From: an uncultured Eubacteriales bacterium
Lineage (GTDB): Bacteria > Bacillota > Clostridia > Christensenellales > Aristaeellaceae
Reading direction: 5' to 3'
NCBI GenBank assembly: GCA_902793325.1
Contig: CADBCY010000017.1
Coordinates: forward strand, 1-64,000
Length of the DNA: 64,000 nucleotides
Shown piece after piece: positions 50,868-61,016 of this stretch (position 1 is its first letter; the number at the start of each line of letters is the position of its first letter). Position numbers and translations under genes: made by a program. The notes below the pieces were generated by a model. The model was not told the origin of the DNA. It worked only from the letters and a program-made list of their open reading frames with translations, and ran no database searches.

Positions 50868-51853
50868 CTATTTGGACGAATCGTCCTCATTTACGCGCCT
50901 GTTGCAGGCGGCAAAATGACCGGGGGTGTATTCCGTCAGCTCCGGACGGGCGTGCGCGCAGCGGTCGACGGCGTAGGGACAGCTCTCGCAGAGTATGCAG
51001 GCGTCCGGCCGCTGCGAGGCCAGCGTCTTTTCCTCGGTGAGCGCGCTCCTGCGCTTGTCGCTGCGCCGGTTGGGATCGAGCGCCGGGACGAACTGCTCCA
51101 GGTTGATCGTATAGGGATGGATCGGGTGCTCCAGCACGTCGTCCGCGGCGCCGATCTCCACGAGCCGGCCCATGTACATCACCGCGATGCGGTCGGCGAT
51201 GTAGCGGATGACGTTGATGTCGTGGGTGATGACGAGGTAGGTCAGGTGGTACTCCTCCTGCAGATCCAGCAGCAGGTTCAGCACCTGGGCCTGCACCGAG
51301 ATGTCCAGCGCGCTGGTGGGCTCGTCCAGGATCATGATGCGCGGGTCGAGCACCATGGCGCGCGCGATGGCGATGCGCTGCTGCTGGCCGCCGGAGAGCT
51401 GGTGGGGATAGGCGCGCAGGTAGCTGGCGTCCAGCTTGACCTTTTCCAGCGCCTCCGCCGCCTTCCTGCGGGCCTCGGCTTTCTTCATACCGCGTATGAC
51501 GAGCGGGCGGATGATGGAGCTCTCCACCGTCTGACGGGGGTTCAGGTTGGCCGCCGGGTCCTGGAACACCACCGCGACGTCCTCGCGCATCTTCCGCAGC
51601 TCGGCGCGCCGCACCGATACGATGTCGCGGCCGTTGACCTGCGCGACGCCCTCCGTGGCCGGCGTCAGCCCGAGCAGCACGCGCGCCAGCGTCGTCTTGC
51701 CGCTGCCGCTCTCGCCGATGAGGCCGACGATCTCGCCCTCGCGGATGTCCAGGGACACGCGGTCCACGGCGTTTACGTACCGCGCGCTGCGCCGGAACAG
51801 CCCCGGCGCGATCTGGAAGCGCTTCGTGAGATCCTGCGTGTGTATGACGACGC

Positions 51854-51857
<4 letters not shown>
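50868..51857 (-). CDS. peptide ABC transporter ATP-binding protein (DppF/OppF-type)
   Basis: 329 residues from ATG 51857, overlapping the stop of the preceding ATPase by ATGA. Walker [10 protein letters not shown], signature LSGGQQQR and Walker [12 protein letters not shown] are all present. The C-terminal oligopeptide-transporter extension contains four cysteines ([14 protein letters not shown]), typical of the [4Fe-4S] site of OppD/F-type ATPases. Together with DppD it powers import. Confidence 0.93.
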
Positions 51858-52822
<965 letters not shown>

Positions 52823-52913
52823 TGCCCGTCACCTCCGCATAAACCGATATCAGTGGTTGGATTGTGCCCTTCCCCCGCTCCGCCCCGCCGGGACCGGGCG
52901 GGAGCCGCCTTCG

Positions 52914-53747
52914 TCACACCTTCAGCCTGGGGTCCAGCATGTCGCGCAGGCCCTCGCCGAAGAGGTTGAACGCGAACACCGTGAACACCAGCGCCAGCCC
53001 GGGGAACACCGCCAGCCACGGCGCCGTCGTGATGAAGCGGAAGCTCGCGGAGAGCGCCAGGCCCCAGTCGGGCGACGGCGGCTGCGCCCCCATGCCCAGG
53101 AAGGACAGCGCCGTGGTGGACATGATGGTCTGCGGGATGGAGAGCGACGCCAGCACGATGATGGAGGGCATGACGTTCGGCAGGATGTAGCGCAGCAGTA
53201 TGGCGCTGTCGCGCTCGTTGAAGGCCACCGCCGTCTCCACGAAGGCCATGCCGCGGAGCGCCTGCGTCTTGGCGCGCACGATGCGCGTATACTGCGCCCA
53301 ACTGACGAGCGCCGTGGCGATAATCACGTTGTCCAGGCCCTTGCCGATCATGGTGATCACCGCCATGGTCAGCACGATCGGCGGCACGCACCAGGTCAGG
53401 TCGCCCACGAAGGTCACCGCGTGGTCCACCACGCCGCCGTAGTAGCCGGCGATCAGCCCCAGCGTGATGCCAATGCCCATCTCGATAATCATCGCCAGCA
53501 GGGCGACGCGCAGCGCGGGCTGGGCGCCGTAGATGACGCGGCTGAGCATGTCGCGCCCGAAGTCGTCCGTGCCGAAGGGATAGGCCGCGCACGGGGGCTT
53601 CATCTTGTCCAGCAGGTGCGCCTCGTTGTAGGGATAGGGCGCGATCAGGCCCGCGAACAGCGCCATGACGACCACGATCAGCACCATGATGCCGCCGACG
53701 AGCAGGTTTTTGTTGCGCGCCAGCGCGCGGAGCGTCTTTTTCATCAT
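52914..53747 (-). CDS. peptide ABC transporter permease (DppC-type)
   Basis: 277 residues from ATG 53747, overlapping the DppB-type stop by ATGA; a second ATG follows directly. It has an N-terminal helix, the PFGTDDFGRDMLSR motif common to DppC/OppC proteins, about six membrane spans and an EAA-like loop (ETAVAFNERDSAILLRY). It pairs with DppB to form the channel. Confidence 0.92.
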   Translation of the reverse strand: MMKKTLRALARNKNLLVGGIMVLIVVVMALFAGLIAPYPYNEAHLLDKMKPPCAAYPFGTDDFGRDMLSRVIYGAQPALRVALLAMIIEMGIGITLGLIAGYYGGVVDHAVTFVGDLTWCVPPIVLTMAVITMIGKGLDNVIIATALVSWAQYTRIVRAKTQALRGMAFVETAVAFNERDSAILLRYILPNVMPSIIVLASLSIPQTIMSTTALSFLGMGAQPPSPDWGLALSASFRFITTAPWLAVFPGLALVFTVFAFNLFGEGLRDMLDPRLKV

Positions 53748-54679
53748 TCTCCGCCTCCCATCGAAGCGCGGATGCGCGGGTCCAGTATGGCGGTGATGAT
53801 GTCGCTCATCAGGTTGCAGATCACCGTGAGCACGGCGATCAGCAGCACGCAGGCCTGCACCACGGCGAAGTCCTGGTTCAGTATGGCCTGGGTGAGCAGC
53901 GAGCCCATGCCGGGGATGACGAATATGTTCTCGATGATCACCGCGCCGCCGATCAGCCAGGGAATGCTCATGAACACGACGACGGTCACCAGGATCAGCG
54001 CGTTGCGCAGCACGTGGCGGACCATGACGCTGCGGTGCGGCAGGCCCTTTGCGTAGGCGGTGAGGACGTATTTCTCGCGCAGCACGTCCAGCACCTCGGT
54101 CTTGGTCATGCGGATGGAGGACGCGGTCCAGCCCATCACCATCGCCGCGATGGGCAGCACGTAGTTCGACGGCGACCCGAAGCCGCTGATGGGCAGCCAC
54201 TTGAGCGTCACGCCGAAGATCAGGATCAGCATGACCGCGGTCCAGAAGGACGGTATGGCCGCGAAGAACAGCGACAGGCTCATCACGATCCGGTCGAACA
54301 GCGAATCCTTCTTGTACGCCGACAACAGCCCCAGCGGCACGGCGATGACGAGCTCCAGCAGCATCGCGATGCCGCACAGCTCCAGCGTCACGGGGATGCG
54401 CGCCTGGAAGAGCTTGCTCACCGGCTGGCGCATGCGGATCGACGTGCCGAAGTCGCCGTGCAGTATGCCGCCCAGCCAGTTGAAGTACTGCTCGGGCAGG
54501 GGCTTGTCGAAGCCGTACTGGACGCGCATGGCCTCCTTCTTCGAGGCGTCCACCTTGCGGTCCATCATCAGGTCCACCGGGTCCCCGGGCATCATGTGCA
54601 GCATCAGGAAGACCAGCACGGACACGGTGAATATCATCAGCAGCCCCTGCAGGAGCTTCTTTATGCAATACCTTCCCAT
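53744..54679 (-). CDS. peptide ABC transporter permease (DppB-type)
   Basis: 311 residues and the first gene of the importer operon. Six membrane spans, a long extracellular segment after helix 1 (MPGDPVDLMMDRKV, YGFDKPLPEQY) and an EAA-like loop (YVLTAYAKGLPHRSVMVRH) are typical of DppB/OppB. GGAGG precedes the ATG. Confidence 0.92.
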   Translation of the reverse strand: MGRYCIKKLLQGLLMIFTVSVLVFLMLHMMPGDPVDLMMDRKVDASKKEAMRVQYGFDKPLPEQYFNWLGGILHGDFGTSIRMRQPVSKLFQARIPVTLELCGIAMLLELVIAVPLGLLSAYKKDSLFDRIVMSLSLFFAAIPSFWTAVMLILIFGVTLKWLPISGFGSPSNYVLPIAAMVMGWTASSIRMTKTEVLDVLREKYVLTAYAKGLPHRSVMVRHVLRNALILVTVVVFMSIPWLIGGAVIIENIFVIPGMGSLLTQAILNQDFAVVQACVLLIAVLTVICNLMSDIITAILDPRIRASMGGGE

Positions 54680-54717
54680 ACCGTCCTCCTTCTCGGGTGC
54701 AGACAGGCACCGGTACT

Positions 54718-54723
54718 ATGATA
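54718..54723 (-). promoter_or_regulatory. probable extended -10 of the peptide importer operon
   Basis: Minus strand TGGTATCAT, an extended -10, about 40 nt before the dppB-type start. A TTGCGC lies 20 bp upstream, so the -35 is not optimal. Confidence 0.42.
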
Positions 54724-54814
54724 CCACATATCGGCTGATTTTCGCGCAATATTATGTTAAATGGATTAATAGTTTATTAACAGCGGTGCGAAACCGGTTC
54801 CCCCGCGCGGCCGG

Positions 54815-54826
54815 ATATGGTAGAAT
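54815..54826 (+). promoter_or_regulatory. probable extended -10 of the M42 peptidase gene
   Basis: TGG-extended TAGAAT at 54821-54826, 37 nt before the start. No clear -35. It is divergent from the importer promoter, and both share the 54680-54862 gap. Confidence 0.4.
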
Positions 54827-54862
54827 AGGGGATGGAACACGCATGGAAACGGAGGGAACGCC

Positions 54863-55930
54863 ATGGATCAAGCGCTGCTCATCCGGCTGCTGGAGGCCGT
54901 AACCGTCAGCGGCAACGAGGAAGCCGGCCAGGAAATCGCGCTGGAATACGGCAAATGCTTCGCCCACGCGCAGCGGACCGACGCGGTCGGGAACGCCTTC
55001 TCGGTGGTCAACCCGGACGCGGCGCGCCGGGTGCTGCTGTGCGCGCACATGGACGAGATCGGCTTTCGCGTCACGCACATCTGCGAGGACGGCATGCTCC
55101 GGGTGCAGAAGGCGGGCGGCGTGCGCGCCGGGCTCTACGTGGGCAGCCCCATGCAGGTCGTCCACGAATGCGTCGAGGACGGGCGCGCGGTGCGCCGCAG
55201 GGTGTGCGGCGTCGGGGTGGTCACGGATGAGCTCCTCAAGAAGGGCGACGTGGCGGACGGCGACCTGTTCATCGACATCGGCGCCGCCAATCGCGCGGAG
55301 GCCGCCGCCGTGGTGTCCGTGGGCGATTCCGCCTGCGCCGACACGCGCGTGCGGGAGCTGCTGAACCGCCGCGTCACCGCGCGCGCCCTGGACGACAAGG
55401 CCGGCGCGTTCGTCATCCTGGAGGCCGCGAGGCTCGCCGCCGGGCGCGGGGCGTCGTGCGGCATCGTCGTCAACACCTGCGCCGGGGAAGAGACCACCGG
55501 CCGCGGCGCGTACTTCGCAGGCGCGCAAACGCGCCCGGACTGCGCCGTCGTGGTGGACGTCACCTGGGCGTCCGACTGCCCCGGCGGCGACCCCGGGAGC
55601 AACGGCGAGGTGCGGCTCGGCGGCGGCCCGGTGCTCTGCCACAGCGGCATGGTCGACAAGCGCATGAACCGGCGGCTGGCGCAGATCGCCGCGGAGAAGG
55701 GCATTTCGCTGCAGTACGAGGTCGCGGCCGGGCGCACGTACACCGACGGCGACACGCTTCTAAAGACCGGCCCGGGCGTGCCGGTGGCCCTGGTGAGCAT
55801 CCCGCTCCGGTACATGCATTCCTCGGTGGAAATCGCCAGCCTGGACGACCTTCAGGCGTGCATCGAGTTGATCGCGGAATTCCTGCTGCGCATGGACGGC
55901 GGCTTCGACGACCCGGCGCCCATGCCGTAA
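54863..55930 (+). CDS. M42-family aminopeptidase
   Basis: 355 residues after GGAGGG. Dinuclear metal-site motifs occur in order: CAHMDEIGF (about H62), ARALDDKAG (about 175-183), AGEETTGRGA (about 210-219), DVTWASDCPG and YMHSSVEIAS (about 315). Members are cytoplasmic dodecameric aminopeptidases of the glutamyl-aminopeptidase/TET type that degrade short peptides. It is divergent from the peptide importer and fits the same peptide-use locus. Confidence 0.92.
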   Translation: MDQALLIRLLEAVTVSGNEEAGQEIALEYGKCFAHAQRTDAVGNAFSVVNPDAARRVLLCAHMDEIGFRVTHICEDGMLRVQKAGGVRAGLYVGSPMQVVHECVEDGRAVRRRVCGVGVVTDELLKKGDVADGDLFIDIGAANRAEAAAVVSVGDSACADTRVRELLNRRVTARALDDKAGAFVILEAARLAAGRGASCGIVVNTCAGEETTGRGAYFAGAQTRPDCAVVVDVTWASDCPGGDPGSNGEVRLGGGPVLCHSGMVDKRMNRRLAQIAAEKGISLQYEVAAGRTYTDGDTLLKTGPGVPVALVSIPLRYMHSSVEIASLDDLQACIELIAEFLLRMDGGFDDPAPMP

Positions 55931-55970
55931 TCTCCCCGACCGCCAAAGCGATAAACCGGATGACTCCCTG

Positions 55971-56190
55971 TGAACAGCACCCCAAGTGTTAGACAGTATG
56001 GCATACTACTAACAAAAGGGGTGTTGTTTTATGGCAAAAGGGATACCGAACAGGGAATACCAAGGAGAATTCAAGCAACGGGTTATAGAGGCGATGTAGC
56101 AAGAGAAACTGAGCCACAGAGAAGCGACACGACAATTTGATGTATCGAGCGACACACGAGTTGCGTCGTGGGGGTTTTGGGTTCACTTCA
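55971..56190 (+). mobile_element. IS3-family (IS150-like) insertion sequence remnant
   Basis: About 220 bp between the M42 and beta-helix genes. The left end TGAACAGCACCCCAAG (55971-55986) resembles ends of IS3 elements in Firmicutes, and the reverse complement of 56175-56190 (TGAAGTGAACCCAAAA) matches it at 11 of 16 positions. Inside is the 5' end of an OrfA-type gene. Most of the element is deleted, and no target-site duplication was found. Confidence 0.6.
56031..56177 (+). pseudogene. truncated IS3-family transposase OrfA fragment
   Basis: From ATG 56031 the frame reads MAKGIPNREYQGEFKQRV, then IEAM, a TAG stop at codon 23, then QEKLSHREATRQFDVSSDTR. This is the N-terminal helix-turn-helix of IS150-type OrfA (normally EAM-x-EEKLSxREAARQF). 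It carries an in-frame stop and loses all homology after codon 47, so it is inactive. Confidence 0.75.
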
Positions 56191-56262
56191 CGCCGTTTTT
56201 CTGTGCATTTTTCGCCCGGTCCCGCCGATTCGATGCCCATTCCACGCGCGTTCGCGGTCGGG

Positions 56263-58203
56263 TTACGGCCCTTTGGGGAGCGAGAGCGCGCCGTCCCAGG
56301 TCGCGAAGGGGCCGGGCAGGGTGGCATCGCCCCGCTCGGCGCCGAACAGGTCGGCGGGCACCTCGGGCAGCGCGGCCACGGGGGCGACCTGCTTCGGGTC
56401 GCGGATCAGCGCCAGCCTTCGAAGCTGGGCGGGCAGGCCGATCGGCGCGTACGCGCTCTCGCGGATGCGCAGCGCGCCGCCCTCGTCCGGCTCGATGTCG
56501 AACCAGCCGTTCTGGCCGGTCAGGTCAAAGCCGCAGAACTCCCGCCAGGCGGGCAGGTTCAGGCAGACCTCCGGCTCGGGGTACATCACCCGCAGGTAGC
56601 CGCCGCGCATGCGCACGTAGAGGTTGCCCTCGGCGGCGTTGTCGGCGGTGGGAAACACGATGGCGGCCTCGCCGCAGTCGTAGAAGATGTTGTTCAGCAC
56701 GCGCGCCCGCCGGGACGTGCCGCCGCGATCCGCGTGGCCCATGCGGAAGGGCACGGGCTTGGCGTAGTAGCCGCTGTGGCGGCACCGTGCGATCAGGTTG
56801 TGGGCGATGACCAGCCGGTCGGTGCCCTCGCCGTACACGCCGTAGCCGTTCACGGCCTCGCCCTCCCGCAGCTTGTACCAGCCGGAGGAGCCCGGCTCTT
56901 CCGGCACCCGCGCCGGGTCGAAGCGGCCCTCGACGCCCCAGATGACGTTGTTGTCGATCAGGTTCACGCCGTCCCGGGTGCACTCGATGAAGATGGCCTC
57001 GCGCTGCTCGATGCCGTTCAGGAACAGGTTGCCGGTGATGCGGTTGTTCTCGTTGCCGCAGTCCAGCCACAGGTGGTCGGCCCGCAGCGTGTCGCGGATG
57101 ACGTTGCGCCGGATGAGGCCGTCCACGCTGTGGTGCAGCTTGATGCCGCCCGCCTCCCAGGAGAGCTCCATCCGCTGCCAGTTCGTACCCTGGATCAGGT
57201 TGTCCTCGATCAGCATGTGCGCCGCGAACAGCCCGGCGATGCCGCACACGCCCGCGTCCCGCACGGTGCAGCGCCGCACGACGCTGTAGCCGATCAACTG
57301 GCCCTCGATGGGCTCGTGGTGCCAGCACTCGTTGCCCACGTCGATGCCCACGCCGTTTGACCAGTTGACCTCGCAGTCCTCGATGATCCAGTGGTGCCCG
57401 CGGTAGCAGGAGATGGCGCCCCTCTGCGGCACCGGCGCGCCGGTGGCGGCGTGCTCGCAGATCAGCCCGCTGACGCGGATGTAGGACAGGAACGGCACCT
57501 CCGGCGCGAAGCACTGTTCCCGCACGGTGACCTCGATCACGTGGCGGTCCGGGCTGTCGTCCCCCGGCAGGCGGAAGTGCACGCGCTGGCCGTTGTGCTC
57601 CACCCAGTAGGTGCCCTCCTCCTCCGCCAGCCGGCAGTACAGCGGCACCTGCCGCAGCGGCCTGCCGTCGCAGAACACGCAGCCGCGGCGGTTCAGGTAG
57701 GGCGTCATGTCCGTCTTGTCGTACTCGATGAACAGCCGGTCGTGGAGGATGTTCACCGCGCAGAAGGGATTGTACCCCCTGAACAGCTCCGGGTCCAGCG
57801 CGTACTGCCACACGCGCACGCCGGACACGTCCCGCGCCCGTCCCGGCCCGGGCTGAAGGCGCCAGCCCGTGCTCGGCGCAAAGTCGGACACCCGCTCGGA
57901 CGCCCGCAGGATCACCGGGCCGTCGCCGTAGGCCTCGTAGGCGATCATGCGGTCGGGGCCGTCGCCGCCCCGGACCGGGCGCACGCACTCCCGGTACAGG
58001 CCCGCGCGGATGCGCACCCGCGTGCCCGGCTCCGCGCGCCGCGCGGCGGCGCCGATGGTCTTCAGCGGCGCGGCGGCGGTGCCGTCGTTGGCGTCGGAGG
58101 CGTTCGGGGCGTTCCCGTCCACGATCAGCTCGCGATCAAAGGCGCAGGGCCGCTCCCAGAAGTCGAAGGACCTGCCGTCGGGCAGGATGGCGGATCGATC
58201 CAT
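56263..58203 (-). CDS. right-handed parallel beta-helix protein, putative carbohydrate-active enzyme
   Basis: 646 residues without a signal peptide, so cytoplasmic. An N-terminal DUF1565/pectate-lyase-like start (NASDANDGTAAAPLKTIGAAAR) leads to repeated coils of a parallel beta-helix (WIIEDCEVNWSNGVGIDVG, HMLIEDNLIQG, GLIRRNVIRDT, NRITGNLFLNG, LVIAHNLIARC). Such folds occur in polysaccharide lyases, GH28-like hydrolases and epimerases. It is the last gene of a carbohydrate ABC importer unit, behind a terminator-like hairpin. It most likely cleaves or modifies the imported oligosaccharide. Specificity is unknown. Confidence 0.82.
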   Translation of the reverse strand: MDRSAILPDGRSFDFWERPCAFDRELIVDGNAPNASDANDGTAAAPLKTIGAAARRAEPGTRVRIRAGLYRECVRPVRGGDGPDRMIAYEAYGDGPVILRASERVSDFAPSTGWRLQPGPGRARDVSGVRVWQYALDPELFRGYNPFCAVNILHDRLFIEYDKTDMTPYLNRRGCVFCDGRPLRQVPLYCRLAEEEGTYWVEHNGQRVHFRLPGDDSPDRHVIEVTVREQCFAPEVPFLSYIRVSGLICEHAATGAPVPQRGAISCYRGHHWIIEDCEVNWSNGVGIDVGNECWHHEPIEGQLIGYSVVRRCTVRDAGVCGIAGLFAAHMLIEDNLIQGTNWQRMELSWEAGGIKLHHSVDGLIRRNVIRDTLRADHLWLDCGNENNRITGNLFLNGIEQREAIFIECTRDGVNLIDNNVIWGVEGRFDPARVPEEPGSSGWYKLREGEAVNGYGVYGEGTDRLVIAHNLIARCRHSGYYAKPVPFRMGHADRGGTSRRARVLNNIFYDCGEAAIVFPTADNAAEGNLYVRMRGGYLRVMYPEPEVCLNLPAWREFCGFDLTGQNGWFDIEPDEGGALRIRESAYAPIGLPAQLRRLALIRDPKQVAPVAALPEVPADLFGAERGDATLPGPFATWDGALSLPKGP

Positions 58204-58232
58204 GTCGTCACCCCATTCGATCGGATGATTTC

Positions 58233-58262
58233 AAAAGTGGGCGCCTCACGGGAGGCGCCCAC
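58233..58262 (-). terminator. terminator-like hairpin between the binding-protein and beta-helix genes
   Basis: A perfect 11-bp stem (58237-58247 and 58252-58262) followed on the minus strand by TTTTGAAATC. It should reduce read-through into the beta-helix gene. Confidence 0.72.
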
Positions 58263-58271
58263 GGGTTATAT

Positions 58272-58285
58272 CCGGTTATAACCGG
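58272..58285. promoter_or_regulatory. perfect 14-bp palindrome, candidate operator
   Basis: CCGGTTATAACCGG, fully self-complementary, next to a partial repeat GGTTATATCC, between the binding-protein stop and the terminator. It may bind a dimeric regulator, but its position after a gene makes this uncertain. Confidence 0.35.
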
Positions 58286-58312
58286 AAAATTGCGTCAGTG
58301 ACTGGCGTCCGC

Positions 58313-59998
58313 TCACTCCGCGGCGCTCTCGGCGACGGCCACCTTGGCGTCGACCTCGGCCTGGTAGTTGGCGCAGTCAAAGGCGTACAGGTCCTTGTAG
58401 CCGAAGCCGTCCATCTGCTCGACCATCTTGTCCCACAGCATCTCGAACTCGTCGTCGTCCTCGGCGAAGATCAGCTGCCAGGTGAACTGGCAAAGCTGCT
58501 TGTTCACGTCCACGCGCAGGGAGGCGATGTCGTTGGTGTCCGGCTCGGGCGTGAAGTCCACGCTGGGGCTGGCCAGGAGCTGGTTGTTCTTCTTCATGTA
58601 GTCCACGGAATCCTCGGCGTCGAAGGTCTCCTGCCATTCCTTCTTCATGTCGGTCATGGTCATGTCCTTATAGGACTGCCAGAACTTCTGGGCGTAGCGC
58701 TCGCCGGTGAGGGGATTGACGCAGATGGAGGAAGCGATCCACTGGTTGATGGCGTTGTTGCCGTCGTTGTAGCCGCCGCCGCCGTACTCTTCCGGCACGG
58801 GCAGGTTGTCCATCAGGGCGTTGTCCTTGTAGGGGACGAACTTGCCGTCGGCGCCGACGGTGTAGTTCAGGCCCTCGATGCCCGCGTGCTGGAAGGTGCA
58901 GCCTTCGGGGCTGGCGTACCAGTCGAGGAACTCCATGATGCGGTCGTACTTCTCGCCCTCGACCTTGGAGCCGATGCCGAACATGCGGTCAGAGCCGTAG
59001 TAGCGGTCGGCGTCCGCGTAGTAGAGCTGGTCGCCCACGGGGACGAAGATGAAGGCGGTGCCGTCGTTCAGGCGGTCCACGCTGTTCCAGAAGCCGACCT
59101 CCCAGCTATACCACATCAGGTCGGCGCGGCCGGTGGACAGCTTGTTCATGACGGAGTTCCAGTCCTGCTCGCCGGACTCGGGATCCACCAGGCCCATCTG
59201 GTTGGCCTTGTTCAGGAACTTGGTGATCTTGTAGTAGGCGTTGTCGCGGTTGTAGATCTCGGAGAAGGTGTTGTCGGGCTTCAGGATGGCGCTCTGCTTG
59301 ATCTTCTCGCCGTACCAGGTGGTCAGCTGCACCACGTTGGCGATGCCGATCATGTTGTCGTTGCCGTCCCAGTCGGCCCACAGCGTGAAGGGATAGGCGG
59401 GGTCGCCGGCGTCGTTGGTGGGATGGATCTCATGGATCTTGGCCAGCGCGTCCAGCAGGTCGTCCAGCGTCTCCAGCTTCGGGCGGCCGATCTGGGTGTA
59501 CAGATCCCAGCGGAGCATCGGGGAGGAGTAGATCACGTCGTCGGTCAGGGACACGGGAGAGGTATCGGTCATCTCGGAGGGGATGCCGTAGTACACGCCT
59601 TCCTGCCCGGTCAGGCCCTTGTTGTACACGTCGATCTGGTCCTTGAAGCGCATGATGTTCTCGCACTCGGGCAGCTTGTCGCTGATGTCGCGGACCAGGC
59701 CGGCCTGCAGCAGATCGGAGAAGTCCTTCTTGTCGACGATCACGATGTCGCCCAGGTTGCCTTCCTCGGCGCGGGTGGCGTACAGCTCGTTGCCGGCCAC
59801 CTGCGGGGCGATGATGTTCAGCTCCAGATTAAAACGATCCTTCACCACCTTGGCGAACCAGCCGGACTGGACGCCATGGTAGTTGGCGGCGGCATCGTAG
59901 ATGTCAATGGTGAGAGGCGCTTCCTCAGCCAGCGCGCTGAACAGCCCCATGGACAGGACCATGGCGCAGACCAGCAGGATAGACAGTAACCGTTTCAT
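58313..59998 (-). CDS. carbohydrate ABC transporter substrate-binding protein (family 1, LipO-like)
   Basis: 561 residues after GGAGG. A signal peptide (1-24, ALA-EE) precedes an extracellular solute-binding fold rich in aromatic residues for sugar binding (WADWDGNDNMIG, WYSWEVGFWNSV, FLDWYASPEG). Its size and the two LplB/LplC-type permeases upstream match importers for complex oligosaccharides. As with the peptide-binding protein, no lipobox cysteine is present. No ATPase gene lies nearby; an MsmX-type shared ATPase is expected elsewhere. Confidence 0.9.
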   Translation of the reverse strand: MKRLLSILLVCAMVLSMGLFSALAEEAPLTIDIYDAAANYHGVQSGWFAKVVKDRFNLELNIIAPQVAGNELYATRAEEGNLGDIVIVDKKDFSDLLQAGLVRDISDKLPECENIMRFKDQIDVYNKGLTGQEGVYYGIPSEMTDTSPVSLTDDVIYSSPMLRWDLYTQIGRPKLETLDDLLDALAKIHEIHPTNDAGDPAYPFTLWADWDGNDNMIGIANVVQLTTWYGEKIKQSAILKPDNTFSEIYNRDNAYYKITKFLNKANQMGLVDPESGEQDWNSVMNKLSTGRADLMWYSWEVGFWNSVDRLNDGTAFIFVPVGDQLYYADADRYYGSDRMFGIGSKVEGEKYDRIMEFLDWYASPEGCTFQHAGIEGLNYTVGADGKFVPYKDNALMDNLPVPEEYGGGGYNDGNNAINQWIASSICVNPLTGERYAQKFWQSYKDMTMTDMKKEWQETFDAEDSVDYMKKNNQLLASPSVDFTPEPDTNDIASLRVDVNKQLCQFTWQLIFAEDDDEFEMLWDKMVEQMDGFGYKDLYAFDCANYQAEVDAKVAVAESAAE

Positions 59999-60071
59999 AG
60001 TAACCCTCCTTTATCATTTTAGGACCCTTGCGGCCCCAAGGAACGAAGTGGAACGGGCCTTGCGCCCTCGG

Positions 60072-61001
60072 TCAGCCCTTCACCGCGCCGATCATGATGC
60101 CCTTGGTGAAGAAGCGCTGGAAGAACGGGTACACCAGCATGACCGGCAGCACCACCACGATGGTGACCGTCATGCGGATGGAGGTGGCGGTGGCGGCGTG
60201 GGCCAGGCTCGCCGCCAGCTGCGTGGAGGAAGAGGTGCTGCTGATCAGCGCCTTCAGGCTGCTGGCCTGGTTGATGTACTGGTACAGCACAAATTGCAGC
60301 GTGTACAGCTTCTGGTCCTTCATCAACAGCAGCGTGTCCTGGAAGGAGTTCCACTGGGCCACCGCCGCGAAGATGGCGATGGTGGCGAGGATGGGCTTGA
60401 TGACGGGCAGCATCACGCGGAAGAAGATGGTCAGCGTGCCCGCGCCGTCGATCTCCGCGGCGTCCTGCAGCTCCTTGGGCACCGACTCGCAGTAGGTCTT
60501 GCAAAGGATGATGTAGAACGGCTGCACGATCGTGGGCAGGATGTAGCCCCAGAAGTTGTTGGTCAGGCCCAGGCGCTTCATGGTCAGGTACCAGGGGATG
60601 ACGCCGGCGTTGAAGTACATCGTCACCGCCACGAAGCGGTACCAGAACTTGCGCTTCCACAGCGTCTCGCGGGTGAACATGTAGCCCAGGAAGCCGGCCA
60701 CGACCACCGTCAGCGCCGTACCGATCACGGTCCTCAGCACGGAGATCTTCGCCGCGTCCAGCAGGCCCGGGATGTTGGCCACGCTGACGTAGTTCTTGAA
60801 GTGGATCTCCATCGGGTAGAAGATGACCTTGCCGCGCTCGCTGAGGTTGTTGGCACTGATGGAATTGATGAAGATATAGTAGAACGGGTAGACGCACACG
60901 AAGGCGAACAGCGCGTAGATCACGTAGGTGATCACGCTGATCAGCCGGTCCCCGAAGCTGCGGTCCATCTGCGGACTCCGCAGGGCTTTCTCTCTGCGCA
61001 C
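60072..61001 (-). CDS. carbohydrate ABC transporter permease (YtcP/LplC-type)
   Basis: 309 residues from a GTG at 61001, preceded by GGGAGGGAAGG at a suitable distance. Six membrane spans and the conserved EAA loop (ELQDAAEIDGAGTLTIFFRV) that docks the ATPase. It ends with MIGAVKG, as in YtcP/LplC proteins. It lies 15 bp downstream of its partner permease. Confidence 0.92.
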   Translation of the reverse strand: MRREKALRSPQMDRSFGDRLISVITYVIYALFAFVCVYPFYYIFINSISANNLSERGKVIFYPMEIHFKNYVSVANIPGLLDAAKISVLRTVIGTALTVVVAGFLGYMFTRETLWKRKFWYRFVAVTMYFNAGVIPWYLTMKRLGLTNNFWGYILPTIVQPFYIILCKTYCESVPKELQDAAEIDGAGTLTIFFRVMLPVIKPILATIAIFAAVAQWNSFQDTLLLMKDQKLYTLQFVLYQYINQASSLKALISSTSSSTQLAASLAHAATATSIRMTVTIVVVLPVMLVYPFFQRFFTKGIMIGAVKG

Positions 61002-61016
61002 TTGCCTTCCCTCCCC

